This document shows positions 1-5,716 of a stretch of 9,443 nt of DNA, one piece after another. The DNA comes from Alphaproteobacteria bacterium (GTDB lineage: Bacteria; Pseudomonadota; Alphaproteobacteria; Micropepsales; Micropepsaceae), in NCBI GenBank assembly GCA_028869355.1, contig JAGWSK010000167.1, positions 1-9,443 of the forward strand. Reading direction: 5' to 3'. The first letter of the stretch is position 1; every line of letters starts with the position of its first letter. The notes below the pieces were generated by a model that did not search any database, had not been told where the DNA came from, and saw nothing but the letters and a program-made list of their open reading frames with translations. The translations under genes were made by a program, and so were the position numbers.

Positions 1-146
1 CGAGGAGCGAGAAGCGAGAAATTTCTTGACGTTTGAACGCCGCAGTTTCCTCCCCCGCTTGCGGGGGAGGTGGCCGTGCGAAGCCCGAAGGGCGAAGCAG
101 GGACGGAGGGGGGATCTCGCTCCTCGCTTCTATTTTCTCGCTCCTC
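1..146. repeat. Intergenic palindromic repeat with flanking short repeats
   Basis: Non-coding stretch downstream of the minus-strand MBL gene. The core is a perfect 10-bp inverted repeat, CCTCCCCCGC at 49-58 and GCGGGGGAGG at 61-70, with a 2-base loop. A second small hairpin follows, GCCC (83-86) GAA GGGC (90-93), and then a G-run. The word CTCGCTCCTC occurs at 116-125 and 137-146, and its reverse complement at 2-11, so inverted copies flank the core. From memory, alphaproteobacterial genomes carry many intergenic copies of a CCTCCCCC...GGGGGAGGTGGC hairpin of this kind; that it is a dispersed family here is inference. Neither strand has a U-run after the stem, so it is not a typical intrinsic terminator. 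Confidence 0.6.
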
Positions 147-152
147 TGTGTC

Positions 153-1526
153 CTACAGGTCAAAAGCCTGGTGAGGGTTCGGCATCTCGACCCGTTCGCC
201 CTGGATATGCTTGGCAAATTCCGCCATCACGCCGGCTTCGCCATGCACCAGAAATGTTCCCTTGCGTCCGGCGATACCGGCATGCCATTGCAGCAATTCG
301 CTCTGGTCGGCGTGGGCCGAAAAGCCGTTCACGGTGTGAACACTCGCGCGCACCGCAACATCTTCGCCCAGAATCCGCACATGCTTCGCGCCATCGATGA
401 TGCGGCGCGCCGGCGTCCCCGGCGCCGCATAGCCGACGAACATCACGGCCGATTTGGGATTGTCCAGATTGTGCCGCAGATGGTGCCGGATGCGGCCGCC
501 GGTGACCATGCCGGAACCCGCCATGATCACCGCGCCCGAATTGATCTGGTTGATTGCCATGGAATCGATGCGCGACCGCACCATTTTCAGACCCGGTAAC
601 GCAAATGGATCATGCTTTGTACGGAAGAATTCGGCGAGATTGGCGTTATAGGATTCCGGGTGGTGCTCGAAAATTTCGGTCGCCGATACCGCCATCGGCG
701 AATCGAGGTACACCGGCAGCTGCGGCGGCAACAGGTTTCTCTCGACGGCGTCGCGGAGAAAGAACAACAGTTCCTGGGCGCGCTCGAGTGCGAATGTCGG
801 GATGACAACGTTTCCGCCGCGCTGAATCGTTTCTGCGACGCAGGCAATGAATTCCTTCACGGTATCGGGAAAATCGCGGTGCAGCCGGTCGCCATAGGTG
901 GTCTCCATCACGATCCACTGCGCCTGTTTCGGCGTTTGTGGCGGCCGCAGCAGGGGCCGGCCGGCATTGCCGATATCACCCGAGAACAGGATGGTCTGCG
1001 CGGCGCCCGGTTCCTGCACTTCCAGCAGGACGCTCGCCGAGCCGAGAATGTGCCCGGCGTCGTAAAATGTTGCGGTGATACCCGGCGCAATTTGCAGCGG
1101 GCGTTCATATTCGGCGGTGCGGCCGAAATGGCCCATCGCATTGGTGGCGTCGATCAGCGAATACAGCAGCGGCTCGGGAGTTGGCGCCTTGCGTGCACGC
1201 CGCTGCATCTCTTCGTCCTGCAGATGGGCGGCATCCGCAATCACCAGCCGCGCCAGTTCGACGGTTGCGGATGTCGCAATGATTTCGCCCTTGAATCCCC
1301 GCTTGACCAGCAGCGGAATTCGTCCGCAATGATCGAGATGGGCATGCGTCAGCAGCACGATGTCGATGCTGCGCGCATCGAACCCGAAGGGGCAGGCGTT
1401 TTCCTCGTCGAGTTCGCGGCTGCCCTGCAGCATGCCGCAATCGATCAGAATCTTTTTGCCCGCCGCTTCGAGCAGATGGCATGAGCCGGTGACGTTGCGG
1501 TCGGCGCCGTGGAACGATAACCGCAT
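153..1526 (-). CDS. MBL-fold / beta-CASP metallo-hydrolase (predicted ribonuclease, CPSF/YSH1-like)
   Basis: Predicted zinc-dependent RNA-processing nuclease of the metallo-beta-lactamase/beta-CASP superfamily, probably cytoplasmic (457 residues, no signal peptide). The metal site is complete: THAHLDH gives H61, H63, D65 and H66; DAGHILGSAS supplies H159; FSGDIG supplies D184; and the late GFSAHAD motif gives H405. METTYG near 207-212 opens the beta-CASP region, followed by SGMVTGGRI (338-346) and a C-terminal RNA-metabolising MBL segment with LVHGE (H428). Length matches bacterial members of the family. The start ATG overlaps the stop of the upstream LOG gene by one base (TGATG), with GGAG about 8 bases upstream, so translation is probably coupled. 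The RNA substrate is unknown; the family includes exo- and endonucleases. Family assignment is firm, exact activity is not. Confidence 0.9.
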   Translation of the reverse strand: MRLSFHGADRNVTGSCHLLEAAGKKILIDCGMLQGSRELDEENACPFGFDARSIDIVLLTHAHLDHCGRIPLLVKRGFKGEIIATSATVELARLVIADAAHLQDEEMQRRARKAPTPEPLLYSLIDATNAMGHFGRTAEYERPLQIAPGITATFYDAGHILGSASVLLEVQEPGAAQTILFSGDIGNAGRPLLRPPQTPKQAQWIVMETTYGDRLHRDFPDTVKEFIACVAETIQRGGNVVIPTFALERAQELLFFLRDAVERNLLPPQLPVYLDSPMAVSATEIFEHHPESYNANLAEFFRTKHDPFALPGLKMVRSRIDSMAINQINSGAVIMAGSGMVTGGRIRHHLRHNLDNPKSAVMFVGYAAPGTPARRIIDGAKHVRILGEDVAVRASVHTVNGFSAHADQSELLQWHAGIAGRKGTFLVHGEAGVMAEFAKHIQGERVEMPNPHQAFDL

Positions 1527-2497
1527 CAGCCCTGCTCCATCAGCAGTGGTTCGCCCTTTTTCTCGTACCAGCGCAGGATGCCATGCCAGATCTGCTCAGG
1601 TGTCTCGGCGTACCAGAACAATTCGCGGTCCTCGGGATCGACGACACCCTGTTCGACGAAGAATTCGGGACTGAAGGCGCGGCGCCAGTAATCTTCACCC
1701 ACCAGAACGATCGGCACCGGCGCCATTTTGCGGGTTTGCGACAGCGCCAGAATTTCGAACAGCTCATCCATGGTGCCGAACCCGCCGGGAAACACCACCA
1801 GCGCCCGCGCGCGCATGGCGAAATGCATTTTGCGCAGCGCGAAATAATGAAACCGGAAGCACAGTTCCGGGGTGATATAGGGGTTGGGATATTGTTCATG
1901 CGGCAGCGAGATATTCAGGCCGGCCGAATGTGCGCCCGCCTCATGGGCGCCGCGATTGGCCGCTTCCATCACGCCGGGGCCGCCGCCGGTCATGATCACA
2001 ACGCGCCCGTCGCGGGCCCGATCGCCGCAACAGCCGACCAGCCGTCCGAACTCGCGCGCGACGTCGTAATATTTGCTGGTCGCGAGCAGGTTCTGGCAGA
2101 TGGCGTGATGCTGCTTCAGCAGAGGATTGTCCGGTTCGGCCGCGAGCGCCTGCGCCGCCTCCTTCAATTCGCGTTCTGCGGCCACACGTTCGCGAATGCG
2201 CGTGCCGCCGAACACAACTATGGTGTGTGCGATGCGGTGCTCACGCAGCAGCGTCTCGACCTTGAGATATTCGAGCTGCAGCCGCACACCCCTGGTGACG
2301 GGTTGTTGCAGGAAATCCAGGTCCTCATCGGCCTCGCGATAGCTTGGGCTCGCGAGAATTCTCTGGATCGTCTCCGGCACCTTCTGCGCGGCGGCCGATG
2401 GCTCCTGATCGGGCAGCGGCCGGCGCCGCCGGGTCGGATGGGGCGGGGCAGGGACGGCATGGTCGTCTGGTTGTTCTTCTTCCTCCGTGCCGGTCAC
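1526..2497 (-). CDS. LOG-family protein (TIGR00730-type nucleotide phosphoribohydrolase)
   Basis: Rossmann-fold LOG protein, once annotated as 'lysine decarboxylase'. Characterised family members release a free base from nucleoside 5'-monophosphates, including cytokinin ribotides. The sequence shows VVFGGTR (94-100), TGGGPGVMEAANRG (170-183) and the diagnostic PGGFGTMDE (237-245), which supplies catalytic Arg/Glu-region residues. At 323 residues it belongs to the longer LOG class. The first 45 or so residues are polar and low in complexity (an EEEE run, then RRRR at 23-26) and look disordered. The start is GTG at 2497, chosen because GGAG lies 7 bases upstream; a nearby ATG at 2510 is out of frame. 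It is the first gene of a two-gene operon with the MBL protein. Whether it makes cytokinin or only recycles nucleotides cannot be told. Confidence 0.9.
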   Translation of the reverse strand: MTGTEEEEQPDDHAVPAPPHPTRRRRPLPDQEPSAAAQKVPETIQRILASPSYREADEDLDFLQQPVTRGVRLQLEYLKVETLLREHRIAHTIVVFGGTRIRERVAAERELKEAAQALAAEPDNPLLKQHHAICQNLLATSKYYDVAREFGRLVGCCGDRARDGRVVIMTGGGPGVMEAANRGAHEAGAHSAGLNISLPHEQYPNPYITPELCFRFHYFALRKMHFAMRARALVVFPGGFGTMDELFEILALSQTRKMAPVPIVLVGEDYWRRAFSPEFFVEQGVVDPEDRELFWYAETPEQIWHGILRWYEKKGEPLLMEQG

Positions 2498-2556
2498 GCT
2501 GCTTCTCCATAATCGTTGCGTTCTTTTTGAGCGCCGCTTCAGGGCCCCGCGGGCGT

Positions 2557-2580
2557 AAAAAAATCGCCGAAGGCGATTTT
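2557..2580 (-). terminator. Intrinsic-terminator-like hairpin in the LOG/cyclophilin divergent gap
   Basis: A perfect 9-bp stem, AAAATCGCC (2560-2568) and GGCGATTTT (2572-2580), with a 3-base loop. Read on the minus strand the stem runs into seven Ts (complement of 2557-2563), the classic rho-independent form with a GCCTTCGGC head. An outer CGGGC/GCCCG pair (2550-2554, 2582-2586) can extend it. The position is odd: on the minus strand it precedes the LOG start by about 60 bases, and no minus-strand gene lies immediately upstream. It may block antisense transcription from the right, act as an attenuator in a LOG leader, or, with only four Ts after the stem on the plus strand, weakly affect the cyclophilin leader. 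Confidence 0.6.
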
Positions 2581-2601
2581 AGCCCGGGGGATGCGGCCGG
2601 C

Positions 2602-2655
2602 GCGCAAGGGGAGAACTCTTGCAGCAATCCGCTTCGTGAGCGCAAGCTATTGCGC
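2602..2655 (+). promoter_or_regulatory. Candidate structured leader upstream of the cyclophilin gene
   Basis: Four short arms can pair in alternative ways. GCGCAAG occurs twice (2602-2608 and 2640-2646). CTTGC (2618-2622) can pair with GCAAG in either copy. TTGCGC (2650-2655) pairs perfectly with GCGCAA of the second copy across a GCTA loop, ending about 10 bases before the ribosome binding site. The arrangement is visible in the sequence; a regulatory role is only inferred, and short GC-rich arms can arise by chance. Confidence 0.25.
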
Positions 2656-2672
2656 GGGAAATTCGAGGATGA

Positions 2673-3257
2673 ATGATGATTAAGAAAACGGCGGCGGTTT
2701 TTGCGCTGGCAGTCTTGTTTGTCGCCGGCGACGCCGCGGCGCAGACGCCGGCGCCGCGCGCAACCATCCAGACTTCCATGGGCAATATCGTGGTTGAGCT
2801 GGATGCCGGACATACCCCCGCCACAGTGGCCAATTTCACGCGCTACGCCATGGAAGGCCATTTCGATGGCACGGTGATTTATCGTGTCGTGCCGGGTTTT
2901 GTGATTCAGGCGGGATCGATTGACGCCCAGGGAATGTCGCGTTCGGTGCACGAGCCCATTCCGCTCGAAACCGCGAATGCGTCATCCAACCTGCGCGGCA
3001 GCATCAGCATGGCCCGCGCCGACGATCCGGCTTCGGCAACCGCCGAGTTTTTCATCAATCTCGCCGACAATTCCGGCCTCGATCGTCAGCCCGATGACCA
3101 TGACAACAAGACCGGATATGCCAGTTTCGGCCATGTCGTCGAAGGGATGGATGTGGTGGACCGTATCGCCATGGTGCCGCTGATGGGCGGTCAGGGGCCG
3201 TTCCCCGACGCCGATCCCGCGATGCCGGTGACGATCGTGAAAGTGACAATCCAATAG
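2673..3257 (+). CDS. Periplasmic cyclophilin-type peptidyl-prolyl cis-trans isomerase
   Basis: Catalyses cis-trans isomerisation of X-Pro bonds during folding of exported proteins. Residues 1-23 are a Sec signal peptide: lysines at 4-5, a hydrophobic core, and a likely cut after AAA before QTPAP. The rest is a compact PpiA-like cyclophilin domain. FDGTVIYRVVPGFVIQAG (64-81) carries the catalytic Arg (R71), Phe (F76) and Gln (Q79). ISMAR (111-115), SATAEFFIN (121-129) and FGHVVEGMDVVDRI (152-165) follow in the family order. The usual SQFFIN is AEFFIN here, so the Gln is Glu, which may alter substrate preference. Two ATGs are adjacent (2673, 2676) behind GAGG at 2665-2668; spacing slightly favours the second. 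The gene appears monocistronic and convergent with the small gene at 3352. Confidence 0.93.
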   Translation: MMIKKTAAVFALAVLFVAGDAAAQTPAPRATIQTSMGNIVVELDAGHTPATVANFTRYAMEGHFDGTVIYRVVPGFVIQAGSIDAQGMSRSVHEPIPLETANASSNLRGSISMARADDPASATAEFFINLADNSGLDRQPDDHDNKTGYASFGHVVEGMDVVDRIAMVPLMGGQGPFPDADPAMPVTIVKVTIQ

Positions 3258-3351
3258 AAATGCCAAGGGGCGGGTGAACACTGCGCTCGCGCGAGTTCCG
3301 GACGCAAAGAAGCGAACCAATACGGTTCGATCAGAATGGTAGCTTGGAAGT
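3258..3351. other. Convergent intergenic gap
   Basis: Ninety-four bases between two converging genes. It holds a 10-bp palindrome, CTCGCGCGAG, near 3283-3292, and a weak 6-bp hairpin, CGAACC (3313-3318) and GGTTCG (3324-3329). Neither is followed by a U-run on either strand, so I do not call a terminator, although transcription must end here from both sides. Confidence 0.4.
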
Positions 3352-3585
3352 TCAGTGGTGCGACCGGGAGCGGCGTTGCAATTGCACGCGCATGTCCTCC
3401 AGCGCACGCAAGTAACCAAAATGCCAGTAGGCGCGCTCGACGCTGCCCATCTCTTCGGGGTTGGGCTCGAACACCTGATTGTCACGCAGCCAGGCGGTGA
3501 TCTCCGTCATGCGCTTTTCGATGCTGGCGTCGACAATCGCCCAGTCCTGAGCCGCCGCAGGCGGTGTTTTGTGCCGTCCGCTCAT
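3352..3585 (-). CDS. Small uncharacterised protein coupled to the PIG-L deacetylase
   Basis: A 77-residue protein I do not recognise. The ATG at 3585 overlaps the TGA of the PIG-L gene in an ATGA junction, which decides the start over an in-frame TTG three codons earlier and implies translational coupling. The protein is soluble, without signal peptide or membrane segment. A short basic, Pro/Ala N terminus (MSGRHKTPPAAAQDW) leads into a likely helix (about 18-36), then an NPEEMGS turn, then an aromatic helix (VERAYWHFGYLRALEDMRVQLQ, about 49-70), and a basic, His-ending tail (RRSRSHH). There are no cysteines and no known catalytic motif. Position suggests a partner or accessory of the deacetylase, but that is inference. 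Codon use looks like that of its neighbours. Confidence 0.75.
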   Translation of the reverse strand: MSGRHKTPPAAAQDWAIVDASIEKRMTEITAWLRDNQVFEPNPEEMGSVERAYWHFGYLRALEDMRVQLQRRSRSHH

Positions 3586-4307
3586 GTCTTGCAAACGCCT
3601 GGTCCAGCGCCATGTTCCGCCCCGGCGAGCCTGCGCTCGAGAAGCTGTGAAGCGGCAACTCCACTGCTCTTTTCCGCGGCTTCGCGGATTTCGAGGAAGG
3701 CTTCGGCATATTCGCCGCCACCCTCATTGTGCATCGCGCCGCGATAGCGGTTGAGCGCGGCGGCGGCCTCGTCATAGCGCAGGTTGGCGCACTGGCTGGC
3801 GTAACAGCGCACCGCGAGTATTTTCGGCCCCATGTGGCGCGAAATGTCCTGCACAAAGTCGTAGCGCTGCAGCGGTGTCCAGACTTCGAACAGGCGCATC
3901 ACCGGCCACGGCCGCGGCAAACCGCGCAGCGCGCCGATGGCCATGCGGGTCGCGGCGCGATGGTCGCTGTGGGATTCCGCGATATGCGTGGTGTACAGAT
4001 AATCGGGAGCAAAGATGCGGATGGCGTCGCCGACCCGGCGCACCAGCGAAGCGCTTGCCATCAGCGCGCCCTCCGGCTCGCGCCAGAACTCGATTCCGGC
4101 GACGCCCAGCACACCGGCCGCAGCCTCAGCTTCCTTTTCCCGCAGGTAAGCTGCCTCCCGCGGTTTCAGCACCCGCGACCCGCGTTCCCCGGAGGTCAAA
4201 TAGATCACGTGAATATCGTCCCCGGCCGCGGCGTGCGACGCCAGCGTGCCGCCACAACCAATTGCCTCGTCATCGGGATGCGGGCTCAGAACCAGGATAC
4301 GGGCCAA
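3582..4307 (-). CDS. PIG-L / LmbE-family zinc deacetylase
   Basis: A 241-residue member of the PIG-L family, which removes acetyl groups from N-acetylglucosamine-type sugars (relatives include GlcNAc-PI de-N-acetylase, MshB and BshB). The N-terminal strand leads straight into SPHPDDE (8-14), with zinc ligands H10 and D13 and general base D12 expected. GCGGTLA follows at 17-23, LTSGERG at 37-43, and SHSDHRAA (112-119) supplies the third zinc ligand. The C-terminal half has the family's Tyr/Gln-rich pattern (RCYASQC, LNRYRG). No ATG is available: an in-frame TGA lies four codons upstream, so the start is TTG at 4307, with only a weak GATGAG as ribosome site. The substrate is not evident; no glycosyltransferase or thiol-synthesis gene is adjacent. 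The 3' end overlaps the next small gene by 4 bases. Confidence 0.88.
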   Translation of the reverse strand: MARILVLSPHPDDEAIGCGGTLASHAAAGDDIHVIYLTSGERGSRVLKPREAAYLREKEAEAAAGVLGVAGIEFWREPEGALMASASLVRRVGDAIRIFAPDYLYTTHIAESHSDHRAATRMAIGALRGLPRPWPVMRLFEVWTPLQRYDFVQDISRHMGPKILAVRCYASQCANLRYDEAAAALNRYRGAMHNEGGGEYAEAFLEIREAAEKSSGVAASQLLERRLAGAEHGAGPGVCKT

Positions 4308-4509
4308 AGCGTCAACTCATCGGTAGGATCACGCATAGGAAACGTACGGGACGGCAGGATGGAACCGGAAAATCCCGCAGCCTTGACCGCTCACGGCAAC
4401 GGGATAAACCGGGCGAAACAGACCGTTTTGCTGCGCGTAATTAATCCGGAGGCCGTGAGAACGGCCGACTGGTAGCGAAAGCGTAGCAATCCAGAAATGG
4501 GAGACGACA
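4308..4509. other. Divergent regulatory gap with a leader hairpin
   Basis: About 200 bases between the divergent deacetylase and WxxGxW genes, which must hold both promoters. A perfect hairpin, GGCCGT (4451-4456), loop GAGA, ACGGCC (4461-4466), lies about 45 bases before the plus-strand start. TTGACC at 4383-4388, followed 16 bases later by TAAACC, is a poor promoter candidate. A 6-bp inverted repeat, ATCCCG (4372-4377) and CGGGAT (4400-4405), overlaps it. I cannot assign promoters with confidence. Confidence 0.35.
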
Positions 4510-4839
4510 ATGACTCGGTTGACCACATTGGCTCTGGGAGTGGCGGCGGCGTTGTTCATCGCGGCTCCGGTAGCGATGGCTCCGGCTTCGGCCGCCGAAA
4601 TGTTCTTCGCAATCGGCGGACCAAATCCTCCGCCGGCTCCGCCGACGATCGTGCAGCCTGCAATGCCGCATGCCGGCATGGTTTGGCGTGAAGGCCACTA
4701 TATGTGGCGGGGCGGCCGCTATAACTGGATGAAGGGCGAATGGGTGATGCCACCCTACGCCACGGCGACATGGACGCCCGGACATTGGGCTGTCCATGAC
4801 GGCCGTAACGTCTGGATCGAAGGTCACTGGGAAGGCTGA
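4510..4839 (+). CDS. Exported small protein with WxxGxW/Y repeats (YXWXGXW family)
   Basis: A 109-residue exported protein of unknown biochemical role. Residues 1-28 are a signal peptide with a cut after PASA. A Pro-rich linker (38-50) follows, then five copies of an aromatic motif: WREGHY (59-64), WRGGRY (66-71), WMKGEW (73-78), WTPGHW (88-93) and WIEGHW (102-107). This pattern marks the small YXWXGXW-repeat proteins common in Proteobacteria, thought to form short beta-hairpin units in the periplasm or at the outer membrane. There are no cysteines, so no lipobox or disulfide. A strong GGGAG at 4499-4503 lies 6 bases before the ATG. It appears to be a single-gene unit, divergent from the deacetylase. 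Function is unknown; the family call rests on the repeats. Confidence 0.85.
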   Translation: MTRLTTLALGVAAALFIAAPVAMAPASAAEMFFAIGGPNPPPAPPTIVQPAMPHAGMVWREGHYMWRGGRYNWMKGEWVMPPYATATWTPGHWAVHDGRNVWIEGHWEG

Positions 4840-4855
4840 TCACAGCTTCCTTGCG

Positions 4856-4887
4856 AAAAAGGACCCGCAGCTGACCGCTGCGGGTCC
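4856..4887 (-). terminator. Rho-independent terminator of the trmL-hemF-terC unit
   Basis: A strong perfect 11-bp stem, GGACCCGCAGC (4861-4871) and GCTGCGGGTCC (4877-4887), with loop TGACC. On the minus strand it is followed by five Us (complement of 4856-4860). It lies about 25 bases past the stop of the dienelactone hydrolase remnant and was probably that gene's own terminator, now closing the trmL operon. It may also stop plus-strand transcription from the WxxGxW gene, though no U-run follows on that side. Confidence 0.85.
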
Positions 4888-4913
4888 GAACTTCTGAGGC
4901 GGACCTGATCGCT

Positions 4914-5093
4914 TTATATCCCGAAGATGTCCTTGAAGAAGCGTTGGATCGCGATCTTGTATTCGCGGTCGGCGCGTTCTTCGGCAGCATTGGCCGGATT
5001 GGTGAATCCATGCTGCGCGCCGCTGTACACCTGAAGCTCCCAGTTCATCTTCGCCGCGCGCAAATCTCCGACCGGGCGCGAAGTCCATTTGGC
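4914..5093 (-). pseudogene. 3' remnant of a dienelactone hydrolase family gene
   Basis: Reading the minus strand from the base after the terC stop gives a 59-codon open stretch ending in TAA (4914-4916). Its product matches the C-terminal end of dienelactone hydrolase (carboxymethylenebutenolidase-like) alpha/beta hydrolases: LRAAKMNWELQVYSG, then GAQHGFTNP with the family's catalytic His, then an ERADREYK helix and the final FFKDIFG. The catalytic nucleophile and Asp, which lie upstream in this fold, are absent, so the product could not be a working hydrolase. An ATG at 5048 could open only a 44-residue peptide. The frame is the same as terC, so only one TAG separates them. A deletion that removed the 5' part is the simplest reading. 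The exact left edge of homology is uncertain. Confidence 0.75.
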
Positions 5094-5711
5094 CTACAAC
5101 CGGTGCAGGACCGCGGGCAACTCGCCGCTGCCCTGCCAGATCATGTTCAGCGCGACGTAAAGCACCAGCAGTACGCCCACCCAGGACAGCCAGGGATGCC
5201 GCTGCATCAGCCGGGCGACGTAATTTGCGGCAACCGCCATGATGGCGACCGACAGAACCAGTCCGATGATCAGTACAGGGACATTCCGGCTGGCGGCGCC
5301 GGCAACCGCCAATGCGTTGTCGAGCGACATGGAGACATCGGCAACCGCCACCTGGAGGATGGCACGGCCGAACGTCACCGGCGGGGGCGCGCTTAGTCGT
5401 GCGGCCGGCAAGCTTTCCGGCACCTTGCGTGGCACTGAATCCCGGTACAGGCGCCATGCCACCCATAACAGGAGAATGCCGCCGGCCAGCGTCAGGCCAA
5501 GGATCTCGAGCAGATCGACCGCCAGCACCGCCAGAACAATTCGCAGCGCAATCGCCGCGCCCACGCCCCAGGCAATCACGCGTGGGCGTTCGGCGGATTC
5601 CACGCGCGCGGCCACTGCGCCGATCACGATCACATTGTCACCGGACAGGACAATGTTGATCACCAGCACCTGCAACAGTGCCGATAGCGCCTGGGTCGAA
5701 AACAGGTCCAA
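5094..5711 (-). CDS. TerC-family integral membrane protein (YjbE type)
   Basis: A 205-residue inner-membrane protein of the TerC/YjbE group; several TerC relatives are linked to manganese export or metal loading of exported enzymes. Two inverted half motifs are present: LSGDNVIVIGAVAAR (22-36), and ADVSMSLDNALAVAGAA (124-140) with its conserved acidic Asp and Asn. About six or seven hydrophobic segments are visible (around 10-34, 46-64, 66-88, 117-140, 145-163, 174-192), with a loop of basic and Pro residues near 90-112 between the halves. The start is TTG at 5711, five bases after the hemF stop; no in-frame ATG is nearby and no clear ribosome site, so coupling to hemF is likely. Length is within the family range. 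The C terminus abuts the dienelactone hydrolase remnant, so slight C-terminal alteration is possible. The transported substrate is unknown. Confidence 0.88.
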   Translation of the reverse strand: MDLFSTQALSALLQVLVINIVLSGDNVIVIGAVAARVESAERPRVIAWGVGAAIALRIVLAVLAVDLLEILGLTLAGGILLLWVAWRLYRDSVPRKVPESLPAARLSAPPPVTFGRAILQVAVADVSMSLDNALAVAGAASRNVPVLIIGLVLSVAIMAVAANYVARLMQRHPWLSWVGVLLVLYVALNMIWQGSGELPAVLHRL

Positions 5712-5716
5712 GTTCG

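Noticed and set aside
49..70. 10-bp GC hairpin as terminator of the MBL gene
   Set aside because: On the minus strand the stem is followed by AAACTGCGG, with no U-run. It fits a dispersed palindromic repeat better, though it could still slow transcription.
612..1484. Long plus-strand open frame antisense to the MBL gene
   Set aside because: The minus-strand frame carries the complete metallo-beta-lactamase/beta-CASP motif set. The antisense frame has no recognisable motifs and is a usual by-product of GC-rich codon use.
1583..2512. 309-codon plus-strand open frame antisense to the LOG gene
   Set aside because: No domain or motif is visible, whereas the minus-strand frame has GGGPGVMEA and PGGFGTMDE. 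Treated as a shadow.
3313..3329. Possible terminator between the cyclophilin and the small gene
   Set aside because: The stem is only 6 bp and lacks a U-run on both strands.
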